DNA of 13,189 nt, from assembly GCA_029548025.1 (NCBI GenBank), contig JAKPOE010000042.1, positions 1 through 13,189 on the forward strand. The letters run 5' to 3'. This document shows, piece by piece, positions 1 through 8,922 of this stretch (within the stretch, counting starts at the first letter, position 1; each line of letters opens with the position of its first letter). Source of the stretch: Spirochaetota bacterium. Its GTDB lineage: Bacteria > Spirochaetota > UBA4802 > UB4802. The position numbers and the translations under genes are program-made. Under the pieces are notes generated by a model. That model was not told the origin of the DNA, made no database searches, and saw nothing but the letters and a program-made list of their open reading frames with translations.

Positions 1-452
1 TAGAGCATAGGGCACTGCTTTCACAATACTGTGAAAAGCTGGATATACCCCTGCGGACGTTTATTGTTTACTGCATAATGTATGCTGCAAAACATGAAAA
101 AAAGAAGGAAGTTGCCTTCAAACGCATATCATACAGAAAAAGAAATGCTGATAATCCATGGAAGAGGGTGCATCTGGAGCTGTATCAGTCGGAATATGAG
201 TTTTTTCTTGATGTGAAGAAGCTGTGGAAGATGTCGCTTGCCAATATTATTGCGTATTGTGTTGATAACGTGCTTTTTGAATTTTTTGAATATTTCAGCA
301 AGCAGATAGAAAAGATAAAGACCGATAACTATCTTAGTTACTATGAAAACAGGTCGTATTCATTCAACTTTTACCGGGTAAAAGGCATCCATTGCCTCAA
401 ATTCTACTGGGGACCACCGCCGGAGATGCTTGGACAACCACTCACCCAATAA
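1..452 (+). CDS. Partial hypothetical protein with two ribbon-helix-helix-like repeats (5' end outside window)
   Basis: The reading frame ending at TAA 450-452 is open back to the left edge with no stop, so this is probably the 3' part of a longer gene. An internal ATG lies at 78 but has no clear ribosome binding site. The part before 78 (frame beginning at base 3) contains LDIPLRTFIVYC. A second copy, WKMSLANIIAYC, follows about 50 residues later, preceded by the strand-like segment RVHLELY. A short amphipathic strand, then a helix, then S-L-x-x-I-I-x-Y-C is the pattern of ribbon-helix-helix DNA-binding domains, so this may be a tandem RHH-like regulator. The assignment rests on pattern only; I do not recognise the family. 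The C-terminal third (YWGPPPEML) is unlike RHH. It converges on the hydrolase gene at 583-1242. Confidence 0.55.
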   Translation, partial: EHRALLSQYCEKLDIPLRTFIVYCIMYAAKHEKKKEVAFKRISYRKRNADNPWKRVHLELYQSEYEFFLDVKKLWKMSLANIIAYCVDNVLFEFFEYFSKQIEKIKTDNYLSYYENRSYSFNFYRVKGIHCLKFYWGPPPEMLGQPLTQ

Positions 453-487
453 AAATTAATATTAATCATTTAGTCTGTTATTGAACA

Positions 488-531
488 TGCAGTATCATGG
501 CATATCTGTATTTTAAAGATATGCTTGATGC
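488..531. repeat. Inverted repeat between convergent genes
   Basis: Perfect 8-bp arms GCATATCT (500-507) and AGATATGC (517-524) enclose a 9-base loop. An imperfect outer extension pairs tgca/tca on the left with tga/tgca on the right. It lies between two convergent genes where a bidirectional terminator would be expected. However, the A-run at 532-539 gives no U-tract after the hairpin on either strand, so it does not meet the usual intrinsic-terminator form. Confidence 0.4.
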
Positions 532-582
532 AAAAAAAATTATCTTCACATTGTATAATACTATGTAAAAACTATTGACTAA

Positions 583-1242
583 TTATAAAAATGACTCTAT
601 AAAATTCTTTACCTCTTCCTTGCCAAAGTAAACACCAAAATGGCCCTCACATAAAATATCCGCATCAAGCGACAGTAAAAATTCCAGCGACTGTATATAA
701 TCATCTCTGTTTGATTTCAATACATCATTTAGCGGACCATGAACATCCTGTCCAAAAAGTACAAGTTTGCCTTCTGATTCAACAGTTAATGCCACCGAAC
801 CTGGTGAATGACCCGGGATGTGATACATGGTAAGTTTCAATTTTCCTACATCCAACAACTTTTCCCTCTCATTAATCTTGATATCAATTGGACAGGGAGT
901 AAGAAAACTACCATACCAGTTTGCTGCTGTTACATATTGATCGCCTGTCTCAATATACTGTGCATCTAATTGATGAGCTATCACCTTGCAGTTGAATGTA
1001 CCCCTCAGCTTATGCGCACCACCAACATGATCAAAATGGCAATGAGTTAAAAAAAGATAGTGAATCGTTGATGCATCAATATTTTCTTTAGCGATATTTT
1101 TTAAAACTCTGTCATGTCCATCGCCAGTCCCTGCATCAATGAGTGCTGTAACCTTCCCATCAGTAACACAGTATATTGCCGCATCAGAAGGATGACTTAA
1201 TGTTGAACCACCAACCTGATATACATGCTCTGTAATTTGCAT
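583..1242 (-). CDS. Metallo-beta-lactamase-fold hydrolase
   Basis: A 219-residue protein of the metallo-beta-lactamase superfamily, probably a cytoplasmic two-metal hydrolase of the glyoxalase II/lactonase/thioesterase type; the substrate cannot be told. The whole metal site is visible: H67-x-H69-x-D71-H72 in THCHFDHVGG, H145 in PGHSPGS, bridging D166 in FGQD and H201 in EGH. The open frame reaches an ATG at 1260, but that has no ribosome binding site. The ATG at 1242 follows AGGA at a spacing of 8 and leads straight into the usual first strand (ITEHVYQVGG), so 1242 is preferred. It is on the same strand as thrC, 224 bases downstream with a possible promoter of its own, so it is probably a separate unit. 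Fold assignment is firm; function is open. Confidence 0.88.
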   Translation of the reverse strand: MQITEHVYQVGGSTLSHPSDAAIYCVTDGKVTALIDAGTGDGHDRVLKNIAKENIDASTIHYLFLTHCHFDHVGGAHKLRGTFNCKVIAHQLDAQYIETGDQYVTAANWYGSFLTPCPIDIKINEREKLLDVGKLKLTMYHIPGHSPGSVALTVESEGKLVLFGQDVHGPLNDVLKSNRDDYIQSLEFLLSLDADILCEGHFGVYFGKEEVKNFIESFL

Positions 1243-1378
1243 AGTAACTATCCTGTACATACAAATAGTATCGCTGGGACAAGTCCATAGGTTTACACTT
1301 CTGGATAATCCTCTTTACTTAAACATACATAAAACCATCATTCTATGTTATTGCCGGTTTTTGCTTTGCTGAATAATT

Positions 1379-1407
1379 ATCATGGCTCTATTGAGAGCTA
1401 ATGTCAA
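1379..1407 (-). promoter_or_regulatory. Possible sigma70-type promoter for the hydrolase gene
   Basis: On the minus strand a perfect TTGACA (1407-1402) is followed 17 bases later by CATGAT (1384-1379), four matches of six to TATAAT. It would give a leader of about 130 bases before the start at 1242. The match is moderate. Confidence 0.3.
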
Positions 1408-1466
1408 TACTACAGTTAGTCTAAAAATAACAATCAAAGCACACCAATGAAACGTCCAGTTACATT

Positions 1467-4105
<2,639 letters not shown>

Positions 4106-4137
4106 AGCCTTTCCTCATTTTTTATAGATGATAGTCA

Positions 4138-4167
4138 TTCATAATCTGGCAACAGTTTAATTGTCAA
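4138..4167 (-). promoter_or_regulatory. Possible promoter of the hom-thrC operon
   Basis: On the minus strand TTGACA (4167-4162) is followed after 18 bases by TATGAA (4143-4138), which has four of six -10 matches. The predicted start, about 25 bases before the hom ATG, leaves room for the ribosome binding site only. No leader peptide or attenuator is seen. Confidence 0.4.
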
Positions 4168-4263
4168 CTTTATTTATAGGTATTGACTGATGCAGTATAT
4201 ATGTTGACAGGTTTTTGATAGCCGATTTTTGTCCGCCCATAATACTTGCAATATCTGGCGATA

Positions 4264-4302
4264 GTCATTCTAAACAAAGCATCTGTCATTCAAAGCAAAG
4301 CA
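4264..4302. repeat. Near-duplicate 18-bp direct repeat, period 21
   Basis: GTCATTCTAAACAAAGCA (4264-4281) and GTCATTCAAAGCAAAGCA (4285-4302) differ at two positions and are spaced 21 bases apart, about two helical turns. A further GATAGTCATTC, identical to the lead-in of the first copy, occurs at 4130-4140 next to the hom start. All lie in the gene-free stretch between the divergent hom and mlaF-like genes. This could be a regulator site array or a chance duplication. Confidence 0.4.
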
Positions 4303-4367
4303 AATAATCTTGGTACTGCACTCAAATGTTTAAAACGGCATCCATGCAGTTTATATTAATTTTTTAC

Positions 4368-4396
4368 TTTATAAGAATATGCCATTATACTATAAT
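4368..4396 (+). promoter_or_regulatory. Promoter with consensus -10 placed for a leaderless start
   Basis: A perfect TATAAT (4391-4396) is preceded 17 bases upstream by TTTATA (4368-4373; four of six -35 matches). A start 7 bases past the -10 box falls on the A of the ATG at 4403. That ATG has no Shine-Dalgarno sequence, as expected of a leaderless mRNA. Confidence 0.45.
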
Positions 4397-4402
4397 AGTA
4401 CC

Positions 4403-5134
4403 ATGGGTGAAAAAATTACAATTATCAACCTCCACAAATCATTTGGACAACAGGTTGTTTTTTCCGGGCTTCATCTTTCGGTCCATGAGGGTGAGATACT
4501 GTGTATTATAGGCAAAAGCGGTTCGGGAAAATCAGTACTGCTAAAGCATTGTATTGGCATTTTAAAACCTGATAGCGGCAGCATACTTGTTGATGGTCAA
4601 AAAATTTCCAATGATGATAGCGATGCATCTATTATAAAGAAATTTGGGGTTCTTTTCCAGGGCGGTGCGCTGTTTGACTCAATGAATGTATATGACAATA
4701 TTGCCTTTCCCTTACGCAGGCAGGGAGCAAGCGAGGAGATAATCGCACAAAAAATCCCTGAATTGCTTGCCCATGTTGGGCTAAAGGGAATTGAGGCAAG
4801 GATGCCTTCAGAGCTTTCCGGCGGCATCCAGAAAAGGGTGGCGCTTGCAAGAGCTATCGCCAAAAATCCTGAAATTATGCTGTACGACGAACCAACCACC
4901 GGCGTGGATCCCATAAACTCAGGTTCGCTGTACAGGCTGATAGCATACATGCGAAAGATATTCCATGTTACTTCGGTGATAGTTACCCATGATATGAGGC
5001 TTGCCTTTACCATTGCCGACCGCATTGCAATGCTTCATGATGGCACAATCATTGTTGAGGGAACGCCACAGCAAATAAAGGAATGTCAGGATGCAGTTGT
5101 ACAACAGTTTGTTTCAGGAAAAGCAAAAGTATAA
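4403..5134 (+). CDS. mlaF: MlaF-like ABC transporter ATP-binding protein
   Basis: The ATPase of a Mla-type phospholipid or lipid transporter, acting at the inner face of the cytoplasmic membrane with an MlaE permease and an MlaD substrate-binding protein. The 243-residue protein shows Walker A GKSGSGKS (37-44) and a Q-loop in LFQGGALFDSMNVYDNIAFP, the version typical of the MlaF/Mkl group. The signature is LSGGIQKR, Walker B IMLYDEP with TTGVDP, and the switch histidine is in VTHDM. An upstream in-frame ATG at 4379 would add eight residues, but it overlaps the -10 box and lacks a ribosome binding site; 4403 fits the domain start better. Permease and MlaD genes are absent from the window, so it is an orphan here or its partners lie elsewhere. 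It ends one base from the convergent MerR gene. Confidence 0.85.
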   Translation: MGEKITIINLHKSFGQQVVFSGLHLSVHEGEILCIIGKSGSGKSVLLKHCIGILKPDSGSILVDGQKISNDDSDASIIKKFGVLFQGGALFDSMNVYDNIAFPLRRQGASEEIIAQKIPELLAHVGLKGIEARMPSELSGGIQKRVALARAIAKNPEIMLYDEPTTGVDPINSGSLYRLIAYMRKIFHVTSVIVTHDMRLAFTIADRIAMLHDGTIIVEGTPQQIKECQDAVVQQFVSGKAKV

Positions 5135-5135
5135 A

Positions 5136-5525
5136 TTATCCATTAATTTTATTTTTAATCCTGCTTTTATATTCACCAATCTCGTTTTTCAGGATTTCAA
5201 GGTCCTTCATCCTGTCGTCAATTCTCCTGATGTGCAAATCTAAAATCTCCAATAAGCGTTTAAGCACAATATCATTTGTTTTATGTATCTGCCAGATATA
5301 CTCTAACTCGTGCATCTCAGAAAGGGTCAATCCAAGAATCTTCAGGCGCTTGATTAATTTCAAGCGCCTGACATCATCATCAGTATAGATACGTCTGCCA
5401 TTGTCTATGCGCTTCACCGAGTTGAGCAGTCCCAGCTCTTCATAATACCGTATGGTGCGCGTGCTCATCTCTAAAAGCTTTGCTAACTCACCAATTGAAT
5501 AGGTTGTCACTTTTACTTCAATCAC
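5136..5525 (-). CDS. MerR-family transcriptional regulator
   Basis: A DNA-binding regulator of up to 129 residues. The N-terminal winged helix-turn-helix is classic MerR: YSIGELAKLLEMSTRTIRYYEELGLL, then GRRIYTDDDVRRLKLIKRLKILGLTLSEM. The rest is a long helix of coiled-coil type (about residues 80-129), with no effector-binding domain and no metal-binding cysteines, so a metal sensor is unlikely. The first possible start is GTG at 5525. GTG at 5510, preceded at 11 bases by AGGTGA, gives the more usual N-terminus MTTYSIGELAK. The gene begins 12 bases after the acyl-CoA synthetase stop and should be co-transcribed with it, so it probably regulates that operon and itself, perhaps through the palindrome at 7257-7272. 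Confidence 0.9.
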   Translation of the reverse strand: MIEVKVTTYSIGELAKLLEMSTRTIRYYEELGLLNSVKRIDNGRRIYTDDDVRRLKLIKRLKILGLTLSEMHELEYIWQIHKTNDIVLKRLLEILDLHIRRIDDRMKDLEILKNEIGEYKSRIKNKING

Positions 5526-5537
5526 CTGTTATTATTT

Positions 5538-7190
5538 TTAAAAAACCGAAGCTGCCATGCCATATTTTGATGCAAACATCTCACGTAATTTATACTTCTG
5601 AACCTTACCACTTGCCGTCATGGGGAATGCTTTTACAAATTCCCAGTATTTTGGTATCTTATGGCGAGCTATCCTGCCAGTACAAAAAGCAACCATTTCT
5701 TCTGCACTGGACGATTGTCCTTCCTTTAATTGGATGACAGCTAAAACCTGCTCGCCATACTTTTCATCAGGAATACCTACAACCTGTACATCCTGAATAT
5801 TTTGATTCGTCAACAAAAATTCTTCAATTTCACGCGGATAGATATTTTCACCACCGCGGATAATCATATCCTTTATTCGTCCGGTAACCTTAAAATAGCC
5901 GTTTTCATCAACCGAACCTAAATCGCCAGTATGCAACCAGCCGTCTTTGTCAATTGCATTTGCAGTAGCTTCTGGCATCTTATAGTATCCCTTCATTACA
6001 CAGGCACTGCGTGTAACAATCTCGCCCTGAATGTTGGGTGGCAAATCTTCACCTGTTTCAGGATCAACGATTTTACCTTCTATATCCGGTAGCAGTCTGC
6101 CAATAGTTGACACACGCAGACTCACCGGGTCATCACGGCGTGTCATCGTCATAACAGGCGAGGATTCGGTTTGCCCAAATGCAATGACAATATCCGGACA
6201 ATGCATGCGTGTTCTAACCTGATTCATAGTTTCAACAGGACACGGAGCGCCTGCCATTATACCAGTTCGCAGTGATGACATGTCATAGCTGTCAAAATCG
6301 GGATGGTTAAGCATTGCAATGAACATTGTGGGAACACCATTTATGGCTGTACACTTTTCACTGGCAACAGCCTGCAACGATTTCAGCGGATCAAAACTTT
6401 CCATAACAACCATCGCAGCACCATGGGTCACACAGTTTAATGTACTCATAACGCATCCAAAACAGTGGAACAGCGGGACATGAATGAGCAGCTTATCATG
6501 GGGTGATGTCCCCATAACATCACCAACCATTAGCCCATTATTGACTATGTTATAATGAGTTAACATAACACCCTTTGGAAAACCTGTTGTACCGGATGTG
6601 TACTGCATATTGATAACATCATCAACATCGCACTCGCTGATTCGTTTGTCCAGTGCCGCATCACTTATAGCATTCCCCATCATTACCATGTCATGAAAGG
6701 TAAACATTCCGGGAGTAGCATCGCGCTTTCCAATATAAACAATATTTTTAAGCATCGGCAGTTTTGGCTCATTTATCATACCGGGTTGAGCACAATCTAA
6801 ATTAGGGATTAATTCCCGTACAATCTGATGGTAATTGCTATCTCTGTATCCTTCAATCATAAACAGCGTTGTTGAATCTGATTGTTTTAACTGGTATTCC
6901 AGTTCATGCGACTTATAACTGGTATTCACCGTCACCAGCACACCGCCAATCATACCCAGTGAAAACTGCAAATATACCCATTCAGGTACATTGGTTGCCC
7001 ATACCGAAACATGATCACCTTTTTTTACACCCAATGCAATTAATCCTCTGGCAACCTCCCTGCATTTGTGATAAAACTGCTTATACGTCAGCCTTACCCC
7101 AAATTCAGGACATACCAATGCCTCATGATCTGGATATTTTTCCACAGTATCATAAAGCGCCTTCCCTATCGTTAATCTCTTAAAAGCCAT
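5538..7190 (-). CDS. Fatty acyl-CoA synthetase (AMP-forming)
   Basis: Activates a carboxylic acid, most likely a medium- or long-chain fatty acid, to its CoA thioester via an acyl-adenylate, feeding beta-oxidation or lipid synthesis. The 550 residues carry the full ANL-superfamily set. These are the P-loop YTSGTTGFPKGV (197-208), the adenine motif AFGQTES, the hinge region GWLHTGDLG followed by GRIKDMIIRGGENIYPREIEE, and the catalytic lysine K529 in ASGKVQK. AGGAGAGG lies just before the ATG. Chain-length preference cannot be read from the sequence. The MerR gene directly downstream and the operator-like palindrome upstream point to regulated expression. A related acid such as a branched-chain or aromatic acid could also be the substrate. 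Confidence 0.9.
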   Translation of the reverse strand: MAFKRLTIGKALYDTVEKYPDHEALVCPEFGVRLTYKQFYHKCREVARGLIALGVKKGDHVSVWATNVPEWVYLQFSLGMIGGVLVTVNTSYKSHELEYQLKQSDSTTLFMIEGYRDSNYHQIVRELIPNLDCAQPGMINEPKLPMLKNIVYIGKRDATPGMFTFHDMVMMGNAISDAALDKRISECDVDDVINMQYTSGTTGFPKGVMLTHYNIVNNGLMVGDVMGTSPHDKLLIHVPLFHCFGCVMSTLNCVTHGAAMVVMESFDPLKSLQAVASEKCTAINGVPTMFIAMLNHPDFDSYDMSSLRTGIMAGAPCPVETMNQVRTRMHCPDIVIAFGQTESSPVMTMTRRDDPVSLRVSTIGRLLPDIEGKIVDPETGEDLPPNIQGEIVTRSACVMKGYYKMPEATANAIDKDGWLHTGDLGSVDENGYFKVTGRIKDMIIRGGENIYPREIEEFLLTNQNIQDVQVVGIPDEKYGEQVLAVIQLKEGQSSSAEEMVAFCTGRIARHKIPKYWEFVKAFPMTASGKVQKYKLREMFASKYGMAASVF

Positions 7191-7246
7191 ACCAACCTCT
7201 CCTTTTTTAAAATATATATAGCTTATAATAATACAACAAAATAATT

Positions 7247-7272
7247 TTTATAAGACCAGTTTACGTAAACTG
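7247..7272 (-). promoter_or_regulatory. Operator-like palindrome at the acyl-CoA synthetase promoter
   Basis: CAGTTTACGTAAACTG (7257-7272) is a perfect 16-bp palindrome. On the minus strand it is followed 4 bases later by TATAAA (7252-7247), a good -10 box, so the palindrome falls between -35 and -10, where MerR-family proteins act. The -35 is poor: ATAACA at a spacing of 18. From memory, LiuR-type MerR regulators of acyl-CoA and branched-chain catabolism use ACGT-containing palindromes; that link is an inference. A TetR-type fatty-acid repressor would be the alternative. Confidence 0.5.
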
Positions 7273-7407
7273 TTATATGACTGCATGGTATGTCAACATA
7301 ATTACATAATTTTTTATCAATTTTTGAAATTTACAAAACAGCAGACACTACCTGCCCGGTATACAACCCTACCACTCTTTTTTTTATTCTTTGTGCGATA
7401 GTTACTG

Positions 7408-7447
7408 CTTATTGACATTTTGTGCAATAAGGTATATCCTGTCAATA
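7408..7447. repeat. Nested inverted repeats with possible bidirectional promoter
   Basis: CTTATTG (7408-7414) pairs with CAATAAG (7425-7431) across 10 bases. Overlapping it, TATTGACA (7410-7417) pairs with TGTCAATA (7440-7447) across 22 bases. The second pair places TTGACA on each strand, facing inward. On plus, TTGACA-N17-TATCCT is a modest promoter match; on minus, TTGACA-N17-CAAAAT is similar. The two dyads cannot form at once in single-stranded form. Confidence 0.35.
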
Positions 7448-7663
7448 TTTAATTGGCTGTCCAATCAATTTTATTAATGTATTCTGCACCATCAAATATA
7501 TTTTTGCCAGATAAAAATTATAGTGCAATCAATGTATTATATAAACAATCATGTTTTACATGAATCATAACAAACCTTGCATACACATTTTATGGAAGGC
7601 GTTGTAACAGGCAAAGTATAACTGTCATTGAGTAACCTGATTACATTACAACAAGGAGGTTTT

Positions 7664-8086
7664 ATGGATTATACTATTTTGACAGCACCATGCGGATTAG
7701 ACTGCTTTAACTGCCCCATGTATCTGGCAGCAAATGATGGCAGCCTTCGCATCAAGATTGCAAAGTCTATGAATATCAGTGATGAACAGGCAGTGTGCAA
7801 GGGTTGCCGTAATGAAAACGGAACGATTGGTTTTTTAAACATGAAAAAGCAATGCACGGTATACGCATGTACAACTTCAAAAGGGATACATTTTTGCCAT
7901 GAATGTGATGATTTCCCCTGTGATAACCTGCACCCCTATGCCGACAGAGCATCACAGGTACCCCATAATACAAAGGTTTTCAACCTGTGCCTTATAAAAA
8001 AGATGGGTCTTGAAAAGTGGGCACAAGAAAAGGCAAAGGATGTGAAGAAAATCTATTTTGGAGGGAAATTTACACTGACGGAATAA
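7664..8086 (+). CDS. DUF3795-type cysteine-rich protein
   Basis: A 140-residue protein of the DUF3795 type, whose function is unknown. The cysteine pattern is the family's hallmark: CGLDCFNCP near the N-terminus, CKGC in the middle, then C-x4-C, C-x2-C and C (QCTVYACT...FCHECDDFPC). This arrangement would suit zinc or an iron-sulfur cluster. There is no signal peptide or membrane segment, so it is probably cytoplasmic. A start at TTG 7628 is possible in the open frame, but the ATG at 7664 sits 4 bases after a perfect AAGGAGG and is clearly the real one. It stands alone, convergent with the restriction-modification cassette 55 bases downstream. Confidence 0.85.
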   Translation: MDYTILTAPCGLDCFNCPMYLAANDGSLRIKIAKSMNISDEQAVCKGCRNENGTIGFLNMKKQCTVYACTTSKGIHFCHECDDFPCDNLHPYADRASQVPHNTKVFNLCLIKKMGLEKWAQEKAKDVKKIYFGGKFTLTE

Positions 8087-8141
8087 ATTGAGTGGTACTA
8101 TTACTGTAGTATATTTATGTGAATTAATGTGGCATCCGGAT

Positions 8142-8921
8142 TTATATATGGCAACTCCATCGTATTTTTAATAAATTTTCTCCTAGTTTAGGTTTCCTAA
8201 ACACAAACAAATGTTCATGCATAATTAAATAAAACCCGAATCGTTTTGCATTTTCTTCCCATCTTTTTGAATAAACACAATTATGCTGTGTTTTTATTAT
8301 TTCTTCTTTTAAGATAAATCCCAATTTTAAAAATCGTTGTAATAAAAAATATGAAAGTGGTATATAGTGCTGACCTTTCCTTGTATCGCCTATTAACACT
8401 GCACAATATTTATCATGTTTCAAGACCCTTAATAACTCTTTGGCAATAATTTCAATTTCATCAAAAAATTTACCAACATTAGAAATATTTGATAAATCCT
8501 CTTTAATGACACCCTGAGAATATTTTATTATATTTAAATATGGTGGATGAAAAATAATGAAATCTATTGACTCATCAGAAATATTAGACAGTTTTCTTGC
8601 ATCACCTACATAGGCTTCTTGTTTACAATTACCATCTTCTACCTCGAAGCTTAAGGCTTTTTTTGATAGTTCAATAGCATAAGGATTGATATCAATTCCT
8701 ATAATATTCCTACATAAAAGTTTTGCCTCAATTAATGACGTTCCAGACCCTACCATTGGATCAAGTATCCAATCATATTGCTCTGTATATCTTTGTATCA
8801 AATTTCTTGCTACTTGAGGTGCATAATTACCTCTATACTTTGCATTATGCGTAGCCCATTTTCCCCTTTCAGGAAATGACCATACAGTAGTTAATTCTTC
8901 TTTAAAATCTTTAAGCTGCAT
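8142..8921 (-). CDS. DNA amino-methyltransferase (N4-cytosine or N6-adenine)
   Basis: A 259-residue S-adenosylmethionine-dependent DNA methyltransferase. The AdoMet loop (motif I) is LDPMVGSGTS at residues 53-62, motif II is GIDINP at 75-80, and the catalytic motif IV is HPPY at 125-128. HPPY in place of DPPY or SPPY leaves the methylated base (adenine or N4 of cytosine) uncertain. Motif I precedes motif IV, the reverse of the DpnA-like second methyltransferases in DpnII systems. There is no recognisable target-recognition insert beyond the N-terminal segment with RGKWATH and YRGNYAPQ. It is last of three genes: its ATG is one base after the stop of the middle gene, while the nearest AGGAGG is 14 bases upstream, so coupled translation is likely. 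AT-rich like its two partners. Confidence 0.85.
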   Translation of the reverse strand: MQLKDFKEELTTVWSFPERGKWATHNAKYRGNYAPQVARNLIQRYTEQYDWILDPMVGSGTSLIEAKLLCRNIIGIDINPYAIELSKKALSFEVEDGNCKQEAYVGDARKLSNISDESIDFIIFHPPYLNIIKYSQGVIKEDLSNISNVGKFFDEIEIIAKELLRVLKHDKYCAVLIGDTRKGQHYIPLSYFLLQRFLKLGFILKEEIIKTQHNCVYSKRWEENAKRFGFYLIMHEHLFVFRKPKLGENLLKIRWSCHI

Positions 8922-8922
8922 A

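Larger units (their letters stand above)
7191..7663. other. Gene-free divergent intergenic region rich in inverted repeats
   Basis: This 473-base AT-rich stretch separates the acyl-CoA synthetase (minus) from the DUF3795 gene (plus). I see no coding frame, tRNA or known riboswitch. It holds a perfect palindrome at 7257-7272 and nested inverted repeats at 7408-7447. Smaller dyads are ATTGG/CCAAT at 7452-7465 and TCATG-N5-CATGA at 7549-7563. A nine-base T-run lies near 7378-7386 without a convincing hairpin in front. The size and number of dyads suggest regulation of one or both flanking genes. Confidence 0.5.

Noticed and set aside
7350..7386. Intrinsic terminator before the T-run at 7378-7386
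   Set aside because: Only short 4-bp pairings (GCAG/CTGC, GGTA/TACC) precede the T-run, and no gene ends just upstream on the plus strand.
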